A stretch of DNA of 64,000 nt from Mactra quadrangularis (Eukaryota > Mollusca > Bivalvia > Venerida > Mactridae). The DNA lies in NCBI GenBank assembly GCA_025267735.1, contig CM046307.1, positions 3,023,258 to 3,087,257 on the forward strand, written 5' to 3'. Below are positions 34,604 through 46,289 of this stretch, one piece after another. The position numbers were made by a program, and so were the translations under genes. The stretch's first letter is position 1. Every line of letters begins with the position of its first letter. The notes beneath the pieces were generated by a model, which saw only the letters and a list, made by a program, of their open reading frames with translations, had not been told where the DNA came from and searched no databases.

Positions 34604-36465
34604 TGGTGAATTTTCATGGTATGTGGAATCGGGCGAAGGTTGGTAGGAAGTTCTGCTTCTATTTCTTGAACTGCGACTTCATCTACTATGAATAGTTTGA
34701 TAGTGGTATCAGTTTGTTGTAGCAACTCAATGAAGTCTTTGGCACAGGTAATATCTCTTTTTTAACAATAACTTGACGATCTGCTGCACGTTTTATCTCT
34801 CCACCAATACCATCAGCTGCCCCCTTTCCATGCGATGCCTCCAAAAAGTTCCAAGTTGATGTCTCGAACCCATATTGACTAATTTTGTGCTGCCATAAGT
34901 AGAAATTAAGTTTGTTGCGGTACTGTGTTGTAGGTCCATCGGAGATAAAATGAATGGTTAGTTCTTTAAGTACTAGGTGTAAATGTCCCCATATTGCGGC
35001 TGGATCGTGGCGCAAACATTCTGAAACCGTGCAGACACTAATTATCATATTTGCGTATAAATCACTCCAGTATGGAGACATAATTGATTTCTGGACCCCC
35101 TCCCCTCCTAAAGTGCATTGATTGAATTTCGTCGGAGTATTTACACGGATAGTTTTCTGAAAAATCAATATGGGCAATATTTTTTTCATGAGATAGTTTT
35201 GACTGAAGGTACTTCAAAGCTTTGTATTAGTTTCTAATGTTAAAACATGACGACTTGCTCTTTGGGTCTCTATATTGATCTCGTTTGCCAAAACTCTGTT
35301 TGAACCTTGTTCCTGCTGTTTAAGAACTTTGGTTATAATCTTTTTGCTATCCCAAGAAATAATTTCCTGTCTTTTTGACTTCCTTTCACACCAGGTTACC
35401 TGCTGCCTATCGTCAATTACATCTTCAAATTGTTCATTTTGGTTCTTACTTTGTTCACAATTTCTATACATGCAATCTTTCTTATTCTCATCTCATACAA
35501 TAGTCTTAAATAAATCATTCATGTCCTTGTGTTAATTATTTAAGAATAAAACGTTGTGTCCAGTTTAAGTTGTAAGTTGGAATGAATCTTGCATTCGCAA
35601 GTTTTTCTGTCTTTTTCTTTAGGTTTTATCACCCAAAATGGACGTAGTTTGCAAAACCGAGCATACGATATTTTTTATTTTCCATTAGAAATTTTCCATG
35701 AACATTCTTAATATCGTCCTGTAAGCATCCCATCTGTTTTTTACACCTTTCCTTGTGATTGTAGATATTTTGTCCGCTGTTACTCTAAAAACGTCATCCC
35801 GTTCATAAAATTCTTTTGCTATTTCTTTTAAGTTAAGTTTTTCTACATTTAGTTTACGATATGTTTTATTGTCCATGTGTCTTCTAGATATTCTAAGAGT
35901 ATGTCTAGCATCATTGAGTAGACCATATCGTTTTAGCACATTTCATCTAATCACCTCTTCGTCTAATATTGTCTGTCATAGTCTTGAACAGCATCTATGG
36001 CTTTGTCTACAATGTTTTTTTACTTTGGCTGTGTATCTTACCTTTGTTCAAAATTCTATTATATCTTTTTTGTATTTTCACTTTCAGTTTAACATTTTGT
36101 CTATAACATTTAGCCTTCCTATTTTTCTTATCTCTAGAGATGACTCTTATTCTTGTTGTTAATTGGATTGATCTTGGATGCTGTCTTATTTCCTGTTCAT
36201 CAGGTGATTGAGGTGGTGTTAGAATTTCTTCTGTATTTTGTTTTCTATGGCGATATTCAGCAGAATGCTTCCTCCACCTACTCCTTCTACTTCGCTGTTC
36301 TCTCGGTGTCAATTCATCGATTGATTTGAACTCTCCCTTTTTCTTTCTCTTCTTTTTTCTTTCTCGTTTTTTTTTTGTTTATACAATTCATGAACGTTTG
36401 GATCTGCTCTCTGTTTAGCGCGCCATAGCGCCATTCTTTCTTTAGCAGATAAAGCCATTTTAATG
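34604..36465 (-). pseudogene. Nearly full-length decayed transposase-like gene (SDGPTTQY / HGKG family)
   Basis: Minus strand, N to C. MALSAKERMALWRAKQRADP and a long basic region (36460-36007) start the protein. Then NAR..LRISRRHMDNKTYRKL and EFYERDDVFRVTADKI..ITRKGVK (35939-35690). Then PFWVIKPKEKDRKTCECKIH, a zinc-ligand-like CxCxxH (about 35640). Then KKDCMYRNCE and VTWCERKSKR (35471-35340). Then HEKNIAHIDFSENYPCKYSD (about 35180), DPAAIWGHLHLVL, IHFISDGPTTQYRNKLNFYL and WNFLEASHGKGAADGIGG (34990-34810). Last is FIELLQQTDTTIKLFIVDEV to TMKIHQ, followed by CAG|GTACTGTAAG, a possible splice donor. The order equals that of an unnamed multicopy metazoan family; D in SDGP, D in HIDFSEN and the E/HGKG word are candidate catalytic residues (inference). 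About five frame breaks, some at homopolymers (poly-T near 34755), make it inactive as read. Confidence 0.65.
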
Positions 36466-36640
36466 TGTCAACTGACATAAAATGAATGGTATTCTTGAAG
36501 AACAAGAATGTGTTATTTTTTATTTTCAAGGGTTATTTATAAATTTCTTAAATATATTGATATTTTGAAAATATTGAATTCTTGAAAAATATCAATATAG
36601 ACTTTTCCCAAACAAAGCCTTAACTTATCAATTTTTGGTT
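36466..36640. other. Upstream region of the decayed gene
   Basis: AT-rich. TTGATATTTTGAAAATATTG and AAAAATATCAATATAG form a loose inverted repeat at 36557-36602. No promoter can be supported. Confidence 0.3.
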
Positions 36641-36649
36641 CAAACTTTA

Positions 36650-37145
36650 CCCAAATCCACACTATTGTGTTGAAACCTAACCCTTATCCCATTACTTACT
36701 ATAACCGTGCTTTACCCAAACCCTTGTCAAAATTTTGACCGCCTGACACTATCTAAACACAGCCATAATTCTATACCAAATATAGACCCTTACACTTACT
36801 ATCCTTGATATTGACCCTTAATCTAAACTCCTAATCGAAAGCAAATATCTAACCCTAACTGGCCCTAGTTTAACCAGGTCTCTGAACCCTAACCAATATC
36901 AATATTGTCCCCTAACCCTAACTCAAACCTTAACATGATGTTCAATCGTAACTCCTTAACCCAAACCCCTGACCTAATATAGATACTCAACTCTTTCCCT
37001 GAACTCCTTACCTAATCATTACCCATCACAATTTCGTCCTAAACCTAACCCTTAGTACACACCCTAACGCACATCTAAATAATATCCTTAACCCTAACCT
37101 TTAGTCCTAACCCTAACCCCTAACTAACCTAACCTTACCGTAACC
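36650..37145 (-). repeat. Degenerate CCCTAA (telomere-like) tract
   Basis: About 500 bp dominated by CCTAACCCTAA-like words: AACCTAACCCTTATCCC, CTAACCCTAACTC, AACCCTAACCTTTAGTCC, CCTAACCCTAACCCCTAAC. CCCTAA is the complement of the TTAGGG telomere repeat used by molluscs and many animals. It is too degenerate to be a working telomere, so it is an interstitial relic or a microsatellite that drifted. Confidence 0.65.
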
Positions 37146-37149
37146 ATCA

Positions 37150-38700
37150 TTTATGATGTAAGTCGACATATGTATCATTTTACAAAAGTCGGGGTATCTG
37201 ATCATCACCGTTACAGAATTATAATTACTGTTACGTAACGGTAATGATCGTAACGGTAATGACATTGAATCATCTTTTATACGTATACAGTATTTATAAA
37301 CTAATTATCGCTGCCTCGGCAGGGTTAGGTATATAACAAATATAGCGATAATAACAAATAACAAGATTTGAGCATTTTTGTGTCGACACCGGTTGCCGTG
37401 AGCCAATCAGAACGTTGCATTTGAGGTCACATGATGAAAAAATGGACGTCGGACAGTCAAAATAGGGGTGCGTGTATGAACTCTACCACGCAATGTTTTG
37501 TCGGATTATCTGCTTGTATTACCAGAAAATACCAATATTAGTGTATGAACTATAACCAGTTTCAAGAAAGTTGCAATATAACCCCAGAAAATATGCATAG
37601 CTAATTATAAAATGTTTTTCTTTTTAAAACTCGCATTTGTTGAAAAAAAAACGCAAACCTATCTTCCCTACTGTGGGGCTAATCTAAATCAATGGTTTTG
37701 CATATCGTTACCAGAGCGCGCTAATTCCCGGAATTCTAAAAATAGACTCAATGGTTTTACATCTTTACCAGGGCACGCTTATTCTTGTCTTCTATAAATA
37801 GACTTGGGACGATTTGGATACGCTGTGAATACACGGCTAAACAGCGTTTTAAAGCATTTTTGGAAATGCTAATACTTGTATGGCTGCTTATATTCAGCGA
37901 CGACAAACACTGACCTGTTATAGAAGTATCAGTGGAAGGACCATGTGAAAAAATTGTTTTTATGGACATTTTCAATGAACGGTACTGATGCGTTAAAAAG
38001 AATTTATGCTGTGTGTTGGACTTACCTACAATTTTTTCTCAAAACATGTTTTTTTCTCCCTCTTTATATGTTGTCTGTTTACAATAAGTCCGCGCTTAAA
38101 ACTCCTGTGACGTCATACTCAAGAAGAGTCATCAAGGGAAACAATTTCAACTGAATTAATTTCTATCGTAACGGTAATGACGGTAAAAAATTTAGAACAG
38201 GAACATTGATTATTTGATAAGAAAATATTTTCATTATCCTACTAGTTATAAAATCTTGTCATATTAAAGATAAGTTATCTTTCTTGAATGTAAATCAGTT
38301 AAGATAAAAGGAATTAGTAAAAAAATATTTCTAAAAAAAATTAACAAATTTATATGGTTGAGTGGAGCGGGACATACAAACTTCAATTAAAGTGAGCAAA
38401 CCGATACTCAATTTTTTCTGTTATATTTGATCAAGGATGTTGACAGTGCTTATTAAAATTGTAATTTGTCAACTTGGGTTGTGAGTAAAATATAAAAAAA
38501 ATATGTTGAAATTTAACTTAAGATTTTCTTTTCTTCTTCATCAATAAAAATCAACATCAAATTCCGTATCTCAGCGAACTTGATAAACCGTTCCCAAGAA
38601 ATGATAAAATATTATGACGATAAGAAACTTTGTTCTCTTCAAATTTGATAATGTCATTATTTTGGGTTTTTTTTTTGGTAAAATAAAAAATAAATAAAAA
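37150..38700. other. No gene recognised; CGTAACGGTAATGA words
   Basis: CGTAACGGTAATGA recurs at about 37236 and 37250, and again at about 38167, with TTACGTAACGGTAAT palindromic near 37231. This hints at ends of an element (37190-38190), but flanking duplications were not found. A frame at 37612-37797 lacks any recognised motif. Confidence 0.3.
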
Positions 38701-38711
38701 TAAGAGTGAAA

Positions 38712-38945
38712 AAGTTAAAGTCCAGTATCCATTTACATGTTAAGCTGACTTTACAAACTTGTTTAATAACTCCTGAGCACTGAAATCATTACAGGCAGGC
38801 GATCCCTCACAGTATCCATTTACAACTGGGTGGAGTTAAACATTTGTAGGTTTATTTCTTGCTCAAGCCCCTAGTGGGGTTTGAACCCGGTACCTCTCAA
38901 TCCCTTAACGCTCTTCCTACTACTGGACCACTGCTCCAGTGTAAA
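38712..38945 (-). mobile_element. SINE family C (tRNA-like head)
   Basis: By complement: GTAGTAGGAAGAGCGTTAAG and GAGAGGTACCGGGTTCAAAC (box B), then CCCACTAGGGGC and a body with GCGATCCCTCACAG in the opposite sense. The same arrangement is at 61050-61275. Confidence 0.65.
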
Positions 38946-38949
38946 ATAT

Positions 38950-39956
38950 TGATGATGAATCCTTGTTCAATTGCATTTCGCAGAGAAATTTAACTTAAAC
39001 AATGAGTTACAACTCAATGTAATGATACTTACGTTGCCCTATTTCTGTTTCGGAAAGTAAATAAGTCAAAAATTTCATTGTTTTCAATTATAGTTTGTTT
39101 TTTCTGAACTTTCAAAACATGAATAATTTCACGGTGACTTCGTGCTCTTTATTTTACACCCATGGTATTGTGATAGGGTGTTATCAATCACCTTGAAATT
39201 ATTCAAACTTTGACAGTTGAGAAAAATAGACAATAATTTGTTTTGTAGTTTACAATCAAAAATCATTTTCTCATTTTTCTTATTCCCCATCTTGTGTCCC
39301 ATGTGTGATAATGTAACTACACACTTATTACAATATTCAACTGCAAGCAAGTATTTACGGTCAAAACACTGAACGCTGGCTGGACACTTATTATAACTGC
39401 GTTTACAATATGTTTATTGAGTACTGCATTGATGCCTAAGGAACCGAGCCAAAGACTACAAAAGAACAGAAAGATAAGAAAAATGGATTTTCCGAGTGCT
39501 AACTTTGAACTATCGTTCAAAATTCCTTTCAACAGTACTTTCAGAACTTTGATTTAATTAAGGTTTTAATTCTGCAATGAAAAATTAATAAATCAAAGCT
39601 ATTTTTTACTTTTGCAAGACGAGGTAAACTTCTGAGCATGACGACCCATTGATCCTTAAATTGATAATCAATAGTTCTAATATATATATATTCCTTAGAA
39701 ATATATTTTGCGATTTTACAATCGAAATAAGTTACAGTTTAGTTAAGTATGTTTTATCGTGTAATAAAATATAGGCACTCGTTTGATGCACTAATAAAAT
39801 CACTCGTGCTAGAGCACTCGTGATGTAAATCGTAAGCGCATCAAAGCTTGTGTCTATATTTAATTACACGGTATACAAAAAGTGAGTTATTGCTTAGATA
39901 AAGTACTGCTTTATGATACTTCAAGACAATGTTTGATGACTATGATGGACACATTA
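38950..39956. other. No gene recognised
   Basis: Two overlapping minus-strand frames (39129-39532) show a hydrophobic segment and CNKCVVTLSHMGHKMGNKKN but no family was recognised. They overlap each other in different frames and are not called. Confidence 0.35.
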
Positions 39957-40220
39957 TACCGCCGCAACATGTCGCACTTGACGCAAAATGTCGCAATGTC
40001 GACGCATTATGTCGCAATCGACGCATTATGTCGCAATCGTCTTCCGCAAAATGTCGCAGCTCTGACGCAAAATGTCGCAAATTTTTCGACTAACGCAATA
40101 TGTCGCAACCCCTAACGCAAAATGTCGCTATTATAAATTTTGTTACACATCATATCTTGACATTGCGACATTTTGCGTCAAGTGCGACCTAATGCGGCGT
40201 TGCGACTTATTGCGGCGGTA
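39957..40220. mobile_element. 264-bp TIR element built of ACGCAAAATGTCGCA words
   Basis: Ends are TACCGCCGCAA at 39957 and its complement TTGCGGCGGTA at 40210-40220. Inside, GACGCAAAATGTCGCA or close variants recur at least six times in direct orientation (39979-40132), then once inverted (40160-40177). The left end also carries the GTCGCACTTGACGCAAAATG block whose complement lies at 40163-40187. No coding capacity. Confidence 0.8.
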
Positions 40221-40302
40221 CACACATAAATTCAGATTTGCCAATGCTAGTATATCCACTTTCATTACAAACGCTGTATTATATATATATTATAGTAAGC
40301 AA

Positions 40303-40536
40303 GGCATTTCTTGTTTGTTTGTTTGGGTTTTACGGCGAACCAACTCAAAAAGGTCATATCGCGCCGAAAACATTTGATGATACTATTAATTAAATTGATA
40401 ATAATGATTTAATTAAATTGATAATAATGATTTAAATCTTATATTTTATTATATATATTTATTTCCTTCAAAAAGTTATGATGGTACTGACTCAAAAAGT
40501 TCTTTAAGTGAGTTAACCTTAAATGGCATTTCTTGT
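40303..40536 (-). mobile_element. 5'-truncated LINE copy with 12-bp TSD
   Basis: GGCATTTCTTGT flanks it (40303-40314 and 40525-40536). The insert is (TTTG)n, GGGTTTTACGGCGAACCAAC, UTR, and a short coding end with AAAGTTCTTTAAGTGAGTTA. An AT-rich block, AATTAAATTGATAATAATGA, is duplicated in its UTR. Confidence 0.9.
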
Positions 40537-40539
40537 AGT

Positions 40540-41135
40540 CAACAATGATGTATAACTACAAGAGCAATAGTGATAAAAAATACTAGATAATGCCCCTTGG
40601 GAACATAACGTTTAAAATTTATTGTTGTTACCTTTTTCTTGCAAACTCTTACACAAACATATACCTTTATCAACGTCAATTATTGTTAACGTTAAAGTTG
40701 CTAGGGAAATATAACAATGTGACTGCAAACATCTTTACGACAAGTAGAAGTCTACGTATTGCTTTTTCAATAAAAAGTCCTGCGTTCGTGACCATTTAGT
40801 GTTTTCTAAAACAAGTTTCATTACTTGTGTTAAGACACATGAAAACAGTTTGCGCCTCTCGAGTGTGAACACATAATATGCAAAATATTACTTTTCATTT
40901 GAGATTTGACAGGAAACCTTATAATGTCTGCAGTGATGGTAACATCTTAACAAAATTGAAAGTATTTTGCTGAACAAGATACACATAATACAAATCTTGT
41001 AGAACATAATATATAGATTTTCATAAAAATGCCCATTTTATGGTGGAATGCCATTGTTTGTACCAATTTTGTTTTGCTCGATTGCGAAACAGGTTCTTAT
41101 AACTTCGATTTATTGAGTCCGCTTTCTTTTCCACT
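40540..41135. other. No feature recognised
   Basis: AT-rich DNA with no coding or repeat signal. Confidence 0.4.
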
Positions 41136-41139
41136 AGTA

Positions 41140-41272
41140 CTGTTCTAGCAGGATAAAGTGTCTTGCACAAGAAAACAACGGGGCAAGTTTTGGATGGGAT
41201 TCGAACCAATGCGGTGCTGAGTGTCCAATTATTACCAGTCCAACGTCGTTACAGCTCGGCCATGCCCGCTTC
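41140..41272 (-). mobile_element. SINE family D head (tRNA-Ser/Leu-like)
   Basis: By complement: GCGGGCATGGCCGAGCTGTA (box A region), ACGTTGGACTGGTAAT and GGTTCGAATCCCATCC (box B). GGCCGAG..G followed by CGTTGGACT resembles class II tRNAs with a long variable arm. The body at the left is not resolved. Confidence 0.6.
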
Positions 41273-41279
41273 ATGAATG

Positions 41280-43508
41280 CCATAAAACATAGGATGACAT
41301 CACTGTGTCACTTTTAAGTAAACTGTGTGTTATAAAATACAAATTACTAATCAGTAAGAAGTTTAAATCCAATTCCGAAAATCAAACAATCGTTTCAATA
41401 ATCCTCGCAGAAAAAAATAAACAAAAATGATTTACTGATATTGAAGTTAAAATTGCGATTTAAAATGTATAACGTCTAGTTGTTGAAGTAAACACTTTGG
41501 TGAAAGCACACAACTAGTAAGAACTAAGTTTGGATAAATTCATTTACAGCAATATTACTGGATAATAGGACATAAATATAGATTTATTGTAACAGATACA
41601 TCCATGAAGGTTTAAAATCAAAACTTTCCTATTTGCCATTAGATAACTGACCAGGCTCTCGTATATAAACTATTGAATTATTTACACAAGTTGATTTGCC
41701 TTACCCAGGCAATTATGGTCTTTAGTAAACAAATATTTTTTTTCAGAAAATTTGCAGTCCTCGTCATATACGTACTAGACCCATATTGTTCTAGATGTTG
41801 CTAAACTTGATTTTACAGTAATATCCTCGTGACGAGACCAGGTAAGTGAAATGTTTATTCGATTCCCATAAAAAACCGCACCCCCTTGTTTCCTTGAGCG
41901 AGAAACTATTTCCTACTAGCTCAGTACTGGGGGACCAGGAAGCGAACTCGAAGGTGATAAATCGAGGTTGTAAGAACTTGTTTCAAAATCAAGCTTTGGC
42001 AAAATATAAACTAAAACTGTAATGTAATCTTTGAAGACTATTGGAAAATTGAAAATGAAATTATTTGTACAAAAAATGTCTCGTTGAAACAAATTTATTG
42101 TTGTAATCAATATTTCCTTCAAATCTTTAAGGCAATTATTTACATTTATAAACGTCAAGATTGTCGACGATGATGCTGACAAGGAAATAACTTGAAATAC
42201 GTCACAGAAAATGTAACAAGAAACCTTATATGTCTGCAACAATAGTATTGTCTTGACAAATTAAACAAGAAGTCAACTTGACAGGATATACAGAAGACAA
42301 ATCCTTAAGGACAAAGTGAAATAGAGGTAATAACCGTTATATTATATCTAGAAAATAAAATCGTTCAGTTTGTTAAAAATCGTTGTAAATATCTTTGAAA
42401 TGTGTACATTAACAAACTTATTTCTTAACATCATTCGTTTAAAGAATAGAGAGATATTTGCGAAAGTCAGAAATTGCTTACATGAATTAAATTTAACGTC
42501 TTTGTATGACGACCTTGATTAGCGACATGCACAGACTTAATGGCAATGAACTATTCAGTATTGCTTTGTGTCAATACAGTTGATCTAGGATAGACTATAT
42601 TAAAGATTTCATCAATATATTTTAGAATATTGGAGAGTTCTGAAAATTGTTGACGTTTTGTCAAGATCATTGATAGTTCTTTGGTAACGTACAATTACCA
42701 AGTACCCTGGTTCTGAAGATAGTTACAGACATGATAAACATTTCATTAATAAGAGTATATGAATTCAAAACGGAACATTACATATGAAATAAGGTTTTAT
42801 TTGAGCAAAACGGACCTCACTAAATTTATTTCTGCACACATAGTTGGTTTTAGTATATTTCCATTAGTAACACATGGAATCATTCCTATTTATTTTTAAA
42901 CGAATAATGAATTAATTTCAACATAATTATTGATACGTTTGCAAAAAGATAATACGAATAATTTAATTTAATATAAAAATATTATTGTATGTATGGGTTC
43001 TTTATATACAAAGTTTACTTTACAAAAGTCACATTATTTTATTCACATAACATTACAGTAACTTGGTAATTGTAGTTCCAATTTAAAGTTATATAAAAAC
43101 ATTGTTTTAACAAACAGACACACAGTAGTAAATATAAATCAAAAGACAATGTCACGCCTGTACCCTGAGATATTTGAAACAGAAATGATTACACCATGGA
43201 TCAATATTGAAGTGAAGATGCTAGAAATTAAGATGTGGAATATTATTGTCAATAAAATTGTGCTTGAATAAGCTGTTTGATATGAGTGTTAACAAAACAA
43301 ATTAAATTGTTCAATCTCTCAATTACAGCAGAAATTATGTGTTGTTATTGAATAAAGCTTGTAGAAAATGACTTCGGAGAAATCAATTCTCGAAACTATT
43401 AGATGTCATACCGAAGTGATGTTACAACAAATAAACAAGATACAGTTTTGTTAACTTGAAATAATATTTTAAATTACGTAATAATTACTTAATAAGGTAG
43501 AAGCTTCC
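41280..43508. other. No gene recognised
   Basis: AT-rich. The minus-strand frame 41916-42242 (108 aa) shows no motif and no neighbour support. Confidence 0.4.
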
Positions 43509-43793
43509 TCCATAAAACGTTTCAACACAAAACACGTTATTCTTGACTGTCAGGATCTTGAATATACCCGCGACAAACATTTTACGGTTAACTCACTAAG
43601 AGAACTTTTTCAATCGGTACCATCAAATGAGATACTTAACTATCTAAAGGCAATAAATATTTATCACAAAATATAGGACTTAATACCTTCATAATTCAAT
43701 TTCATTAATTGTTATCATCAATAGCTTTCGGCGCGGTATAATTTTATGTGTTGATGCTCCGTTAAAACACAACAAACAATCCATAAAACGTTT
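43509..43793 (+). mobile_element. 5'-truncated LINE copy with 14-bp TSD
   Basis: TCCATAAAACGTTT is present at 43509-43522 and 43780-43793. The insert begins in the C-terminal coding part (HVILDCQDLEYTRDKHF), passes the stop and ends in the TTTCGGCGCGGTATAA... hairpin and a short CAACAAACAA tail. Confidence 0.9.
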
Positions 43794-44060
43794 TCTATTT
43801 GGGCCATATAAGTACAAGCCACTGTGATCCAGGTGTTCATGGCTTGAGCTTGAAAATATAATTTTCAAAAAGAAATGAGTCTTTTAATCTAACTGTTTAA
43901 ATGTTCAGTGGGACAGTGAATAATTCTTCTTTTGTTTTGCATTTGGCTTTATTTGCACCTATGACTTAGATGTAGTGTATATAGATGTGACTTGATTTTT
44001 ATAACGAACTCTGCAGCAGCAGTCACTAATGAATTAATTGCGATAGTATTTTGTATTTCC
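43794..44060. other. No feature recognised
   Basis: Short AT-rich spacer before the duplicated block. Confidence 0.35.
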
Positions 44061-44069
44061 CTACCACTC

Positions 44070-44470
44070 GTGAAGCAACAAAATCGATAGAATAAGACAC
44101 CAGCTTTCAATATTTATTTAGTACACATAGTCCATTGTTAGAAATTCAATTAAGAAGTTAAGTGAAATCCAATTGTCTCTGTTAATTTTTTAACATAATG
44201 ATTGAATTAAACTTTCTAATTTGAGTCAAATGTGATTTATTTAATTTTATGGCGGATACCCTAATTTCATTATCGAAAATTCCAGATACACCAGTAGGTT
44301 AGTTTGTGAGGTAAATTTCACATAAAAACAAATTGTTTGACATCAAGGCCATGATTCAATGCGTAATGTAATTTGTTTCTGATTGACAAATGTCTTTTCT
44401 TTCGTGATGCTCGGAAACCTTTAGCAACATTTATCAGCACATTTAAATCGAGTCTCGAATTATATCAACA
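44070..44470 (+). repeat. Local duplicate, copy 1
   Basis: Aligned in direct orientation with 46290-46790: TGTTAGAAATTCAATTAA, TTTATTTAATTTTATGGCGG, TAGCAACATTTATCAGCACA. Noticeably diverged. Confidence 0.75.
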
Positions 44471-44479
44471 TAGTTAAAC

Positions 44480-45850
44480 AGACATGAAAAATAAAGTTGT
44501 TATTAAATAAGCGTTTGTAGGTGAAACATCTTATTTTAAAACTCGCTACAATTTTTCGTTTATTCACGTATAACATTGCGTGATATTTAGATATTACATT
44601 ATAATTTTTTGATATATCAAAACTGTGATACTTCAGGTGATATTTGATTTATGTTAAAATATGATATTATAAATGTATGATATTTGCCTGTCTATGACTT
44701 GCCACCATACCTAGGACCACAATGGAAATAAAGACTTGTTCTTTTTTGTGTTATCGTTAGTATTGTGCAGCATGTCATGGTACTATATTCAAATGCATTT
44801 TTTGCATGTTCTGTTTTAATTCATTGTCTTAGTAATTAGAACTATATTCATAGTCTGTCCGATTATATCAATAGTAACATTATGTGTTACCTAATGCCGA
44901 CAAAAATCTATCTATTAATCTATCTACATAAATATTTGAAATACAATGTAATGTTGTGAAGATAATAAAAAACATAGGTACACAAATATTACCAGATAGG
45001 CGGTCATTCCACTGTGAAATCTAAATTTGTTCCATAGCTAGCTCATCTTATTGAAAAGTACTACTAAATATAGATACGGTATTACCATTTATCTCTAATG
45101 TGACATCCTGTTCTTGTTACAATACCATATAGAGTTTTATGTAATCTGATGTTATAAATAATACAGAAATGAAGATAAGTGTGATACTTACTGTCAAAGT
45201 ACTGTCTGGAATTATATAATGATGTTTAATAATTTGAAATAATGGTTGTTTTTGTCATAGATTCTTGAGATAATATAAATATCACAAATCCTAAGAGTTA
45301 TTTTTTCTAGAAGCTATAAATTATACTAACATCATGTCAGAACAATGTGTTACTATTATAGACAACTTTCTGCCAAAGCCATTTCTATTCTCTAATGTTA
45401 ACATACACACTTCATCCATCTCTTGATTTAGTTATTTTATCTAAAATCAATCGAAAGTTATGAGTACAAAAATATATTCGATTGCACTTTACATGAAATG
45501 ACTAAACATTAACGGTAATCACGGTAAATGTTACCAACATGCACCGTGTAAACATTGCCAACTTATGGGTGACATATTTCGGAGTTGCCCCAGCTAGTAT
45601 GGCAAAATACACCTTTGCTTGACAAAACATTCTCTGAAATAAAAGTCTTCAGAACTAAGAAAGTGGATCAATTCAGAGCGACAATCGTATGTAGTATGTA
45701 AATTTTATGTAAATAGTTGAGCGGTAAAGTACTTAAATCAGTTTTTTCTGTACAAAATAGCTATATTTACTGTGACTGAAAATATGACTTTGGTGTAGCG
45801 TATTCATTAATCGTTTTAATGAACCAAACAGCAGTTATTAATACAATCTG
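44480..45850. other. No feature recognised
   Basis: AT-rich DNA. AACGGTAATCACGGTAAA at about 45511 recalls the CGTAACGGTAATGA words at 37.2 kb. Confidence 0.35.
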
Positions 45851-45854
45851 ATTA

Positions 45855-46250
45855 AAACCCGATCTGAAATTTCCGCTCGCCTACTCGCTAATTTAGACCT
45901 AACTTTTTCGTTGTGAGGGTCACGTTCAGGTTTCCTTGTCTCATTATAATATTTATGACACAATCATTATATTTAGTAACTTGTTTACATCGTCTACGTC
46001 ACGCAATTTAAAATGAGCCGTTCATTCGCAATCTGTGAATAACTCAACCGTCAAATTAGCTCGCAAACCTCGGTTTAAAAATAGAAATTATGAAATCAAA
46101 ATGCTATTAATAGTGTTTCGTGTAGATAAAAGTTACGCATTAATAAGTCGACACAAAGGTCACCTCGCCGTGATCCTCCTAGCGAACCTTAGAGATCCTG
46201 TATGACAGTGATCTACAGGATATCTGTTTACCGCAATTGTTATTTATGAA
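45855..46250 (+). repeat. Family X repeat, most complete copy
   Basis: Begins ATTAAAACCCGATCTGAA, has CCGCTCGCCTACTCGCTAAT, AGGGTCACGTTCAGG, CCGTCAAATTAGCTC, TTTCGTGTAGATAAAAG, GTCGACACAAAGGTCAC, AGCGAACCTTAGAGATCC and ends near GATATCTGTTTACCG. Partial copies at 17.0, 30.1, 32.0 (minus) and 34.0 kb. No coding capacity, no TIR seen, superfamily unknown. Confidence 0.75.
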
Positions 46251-46289
46251 ATAATGGCGTTGAAATATTCTATCAGGTTTTCATCTACG

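Noticed and set aside
39129..39532. Two overlapping minus-strand frames with a hydrophobic segment
   Set aside because: Different frames over the same bases, no recognised family, no start or splice support.
39979..40132. CRISPR-like repeats of GACGCAAAATGTCGCA
   Set aside because: Spacing is irregular, intervening DNA is short and similar, and one copy is inverted inside a TIR element.
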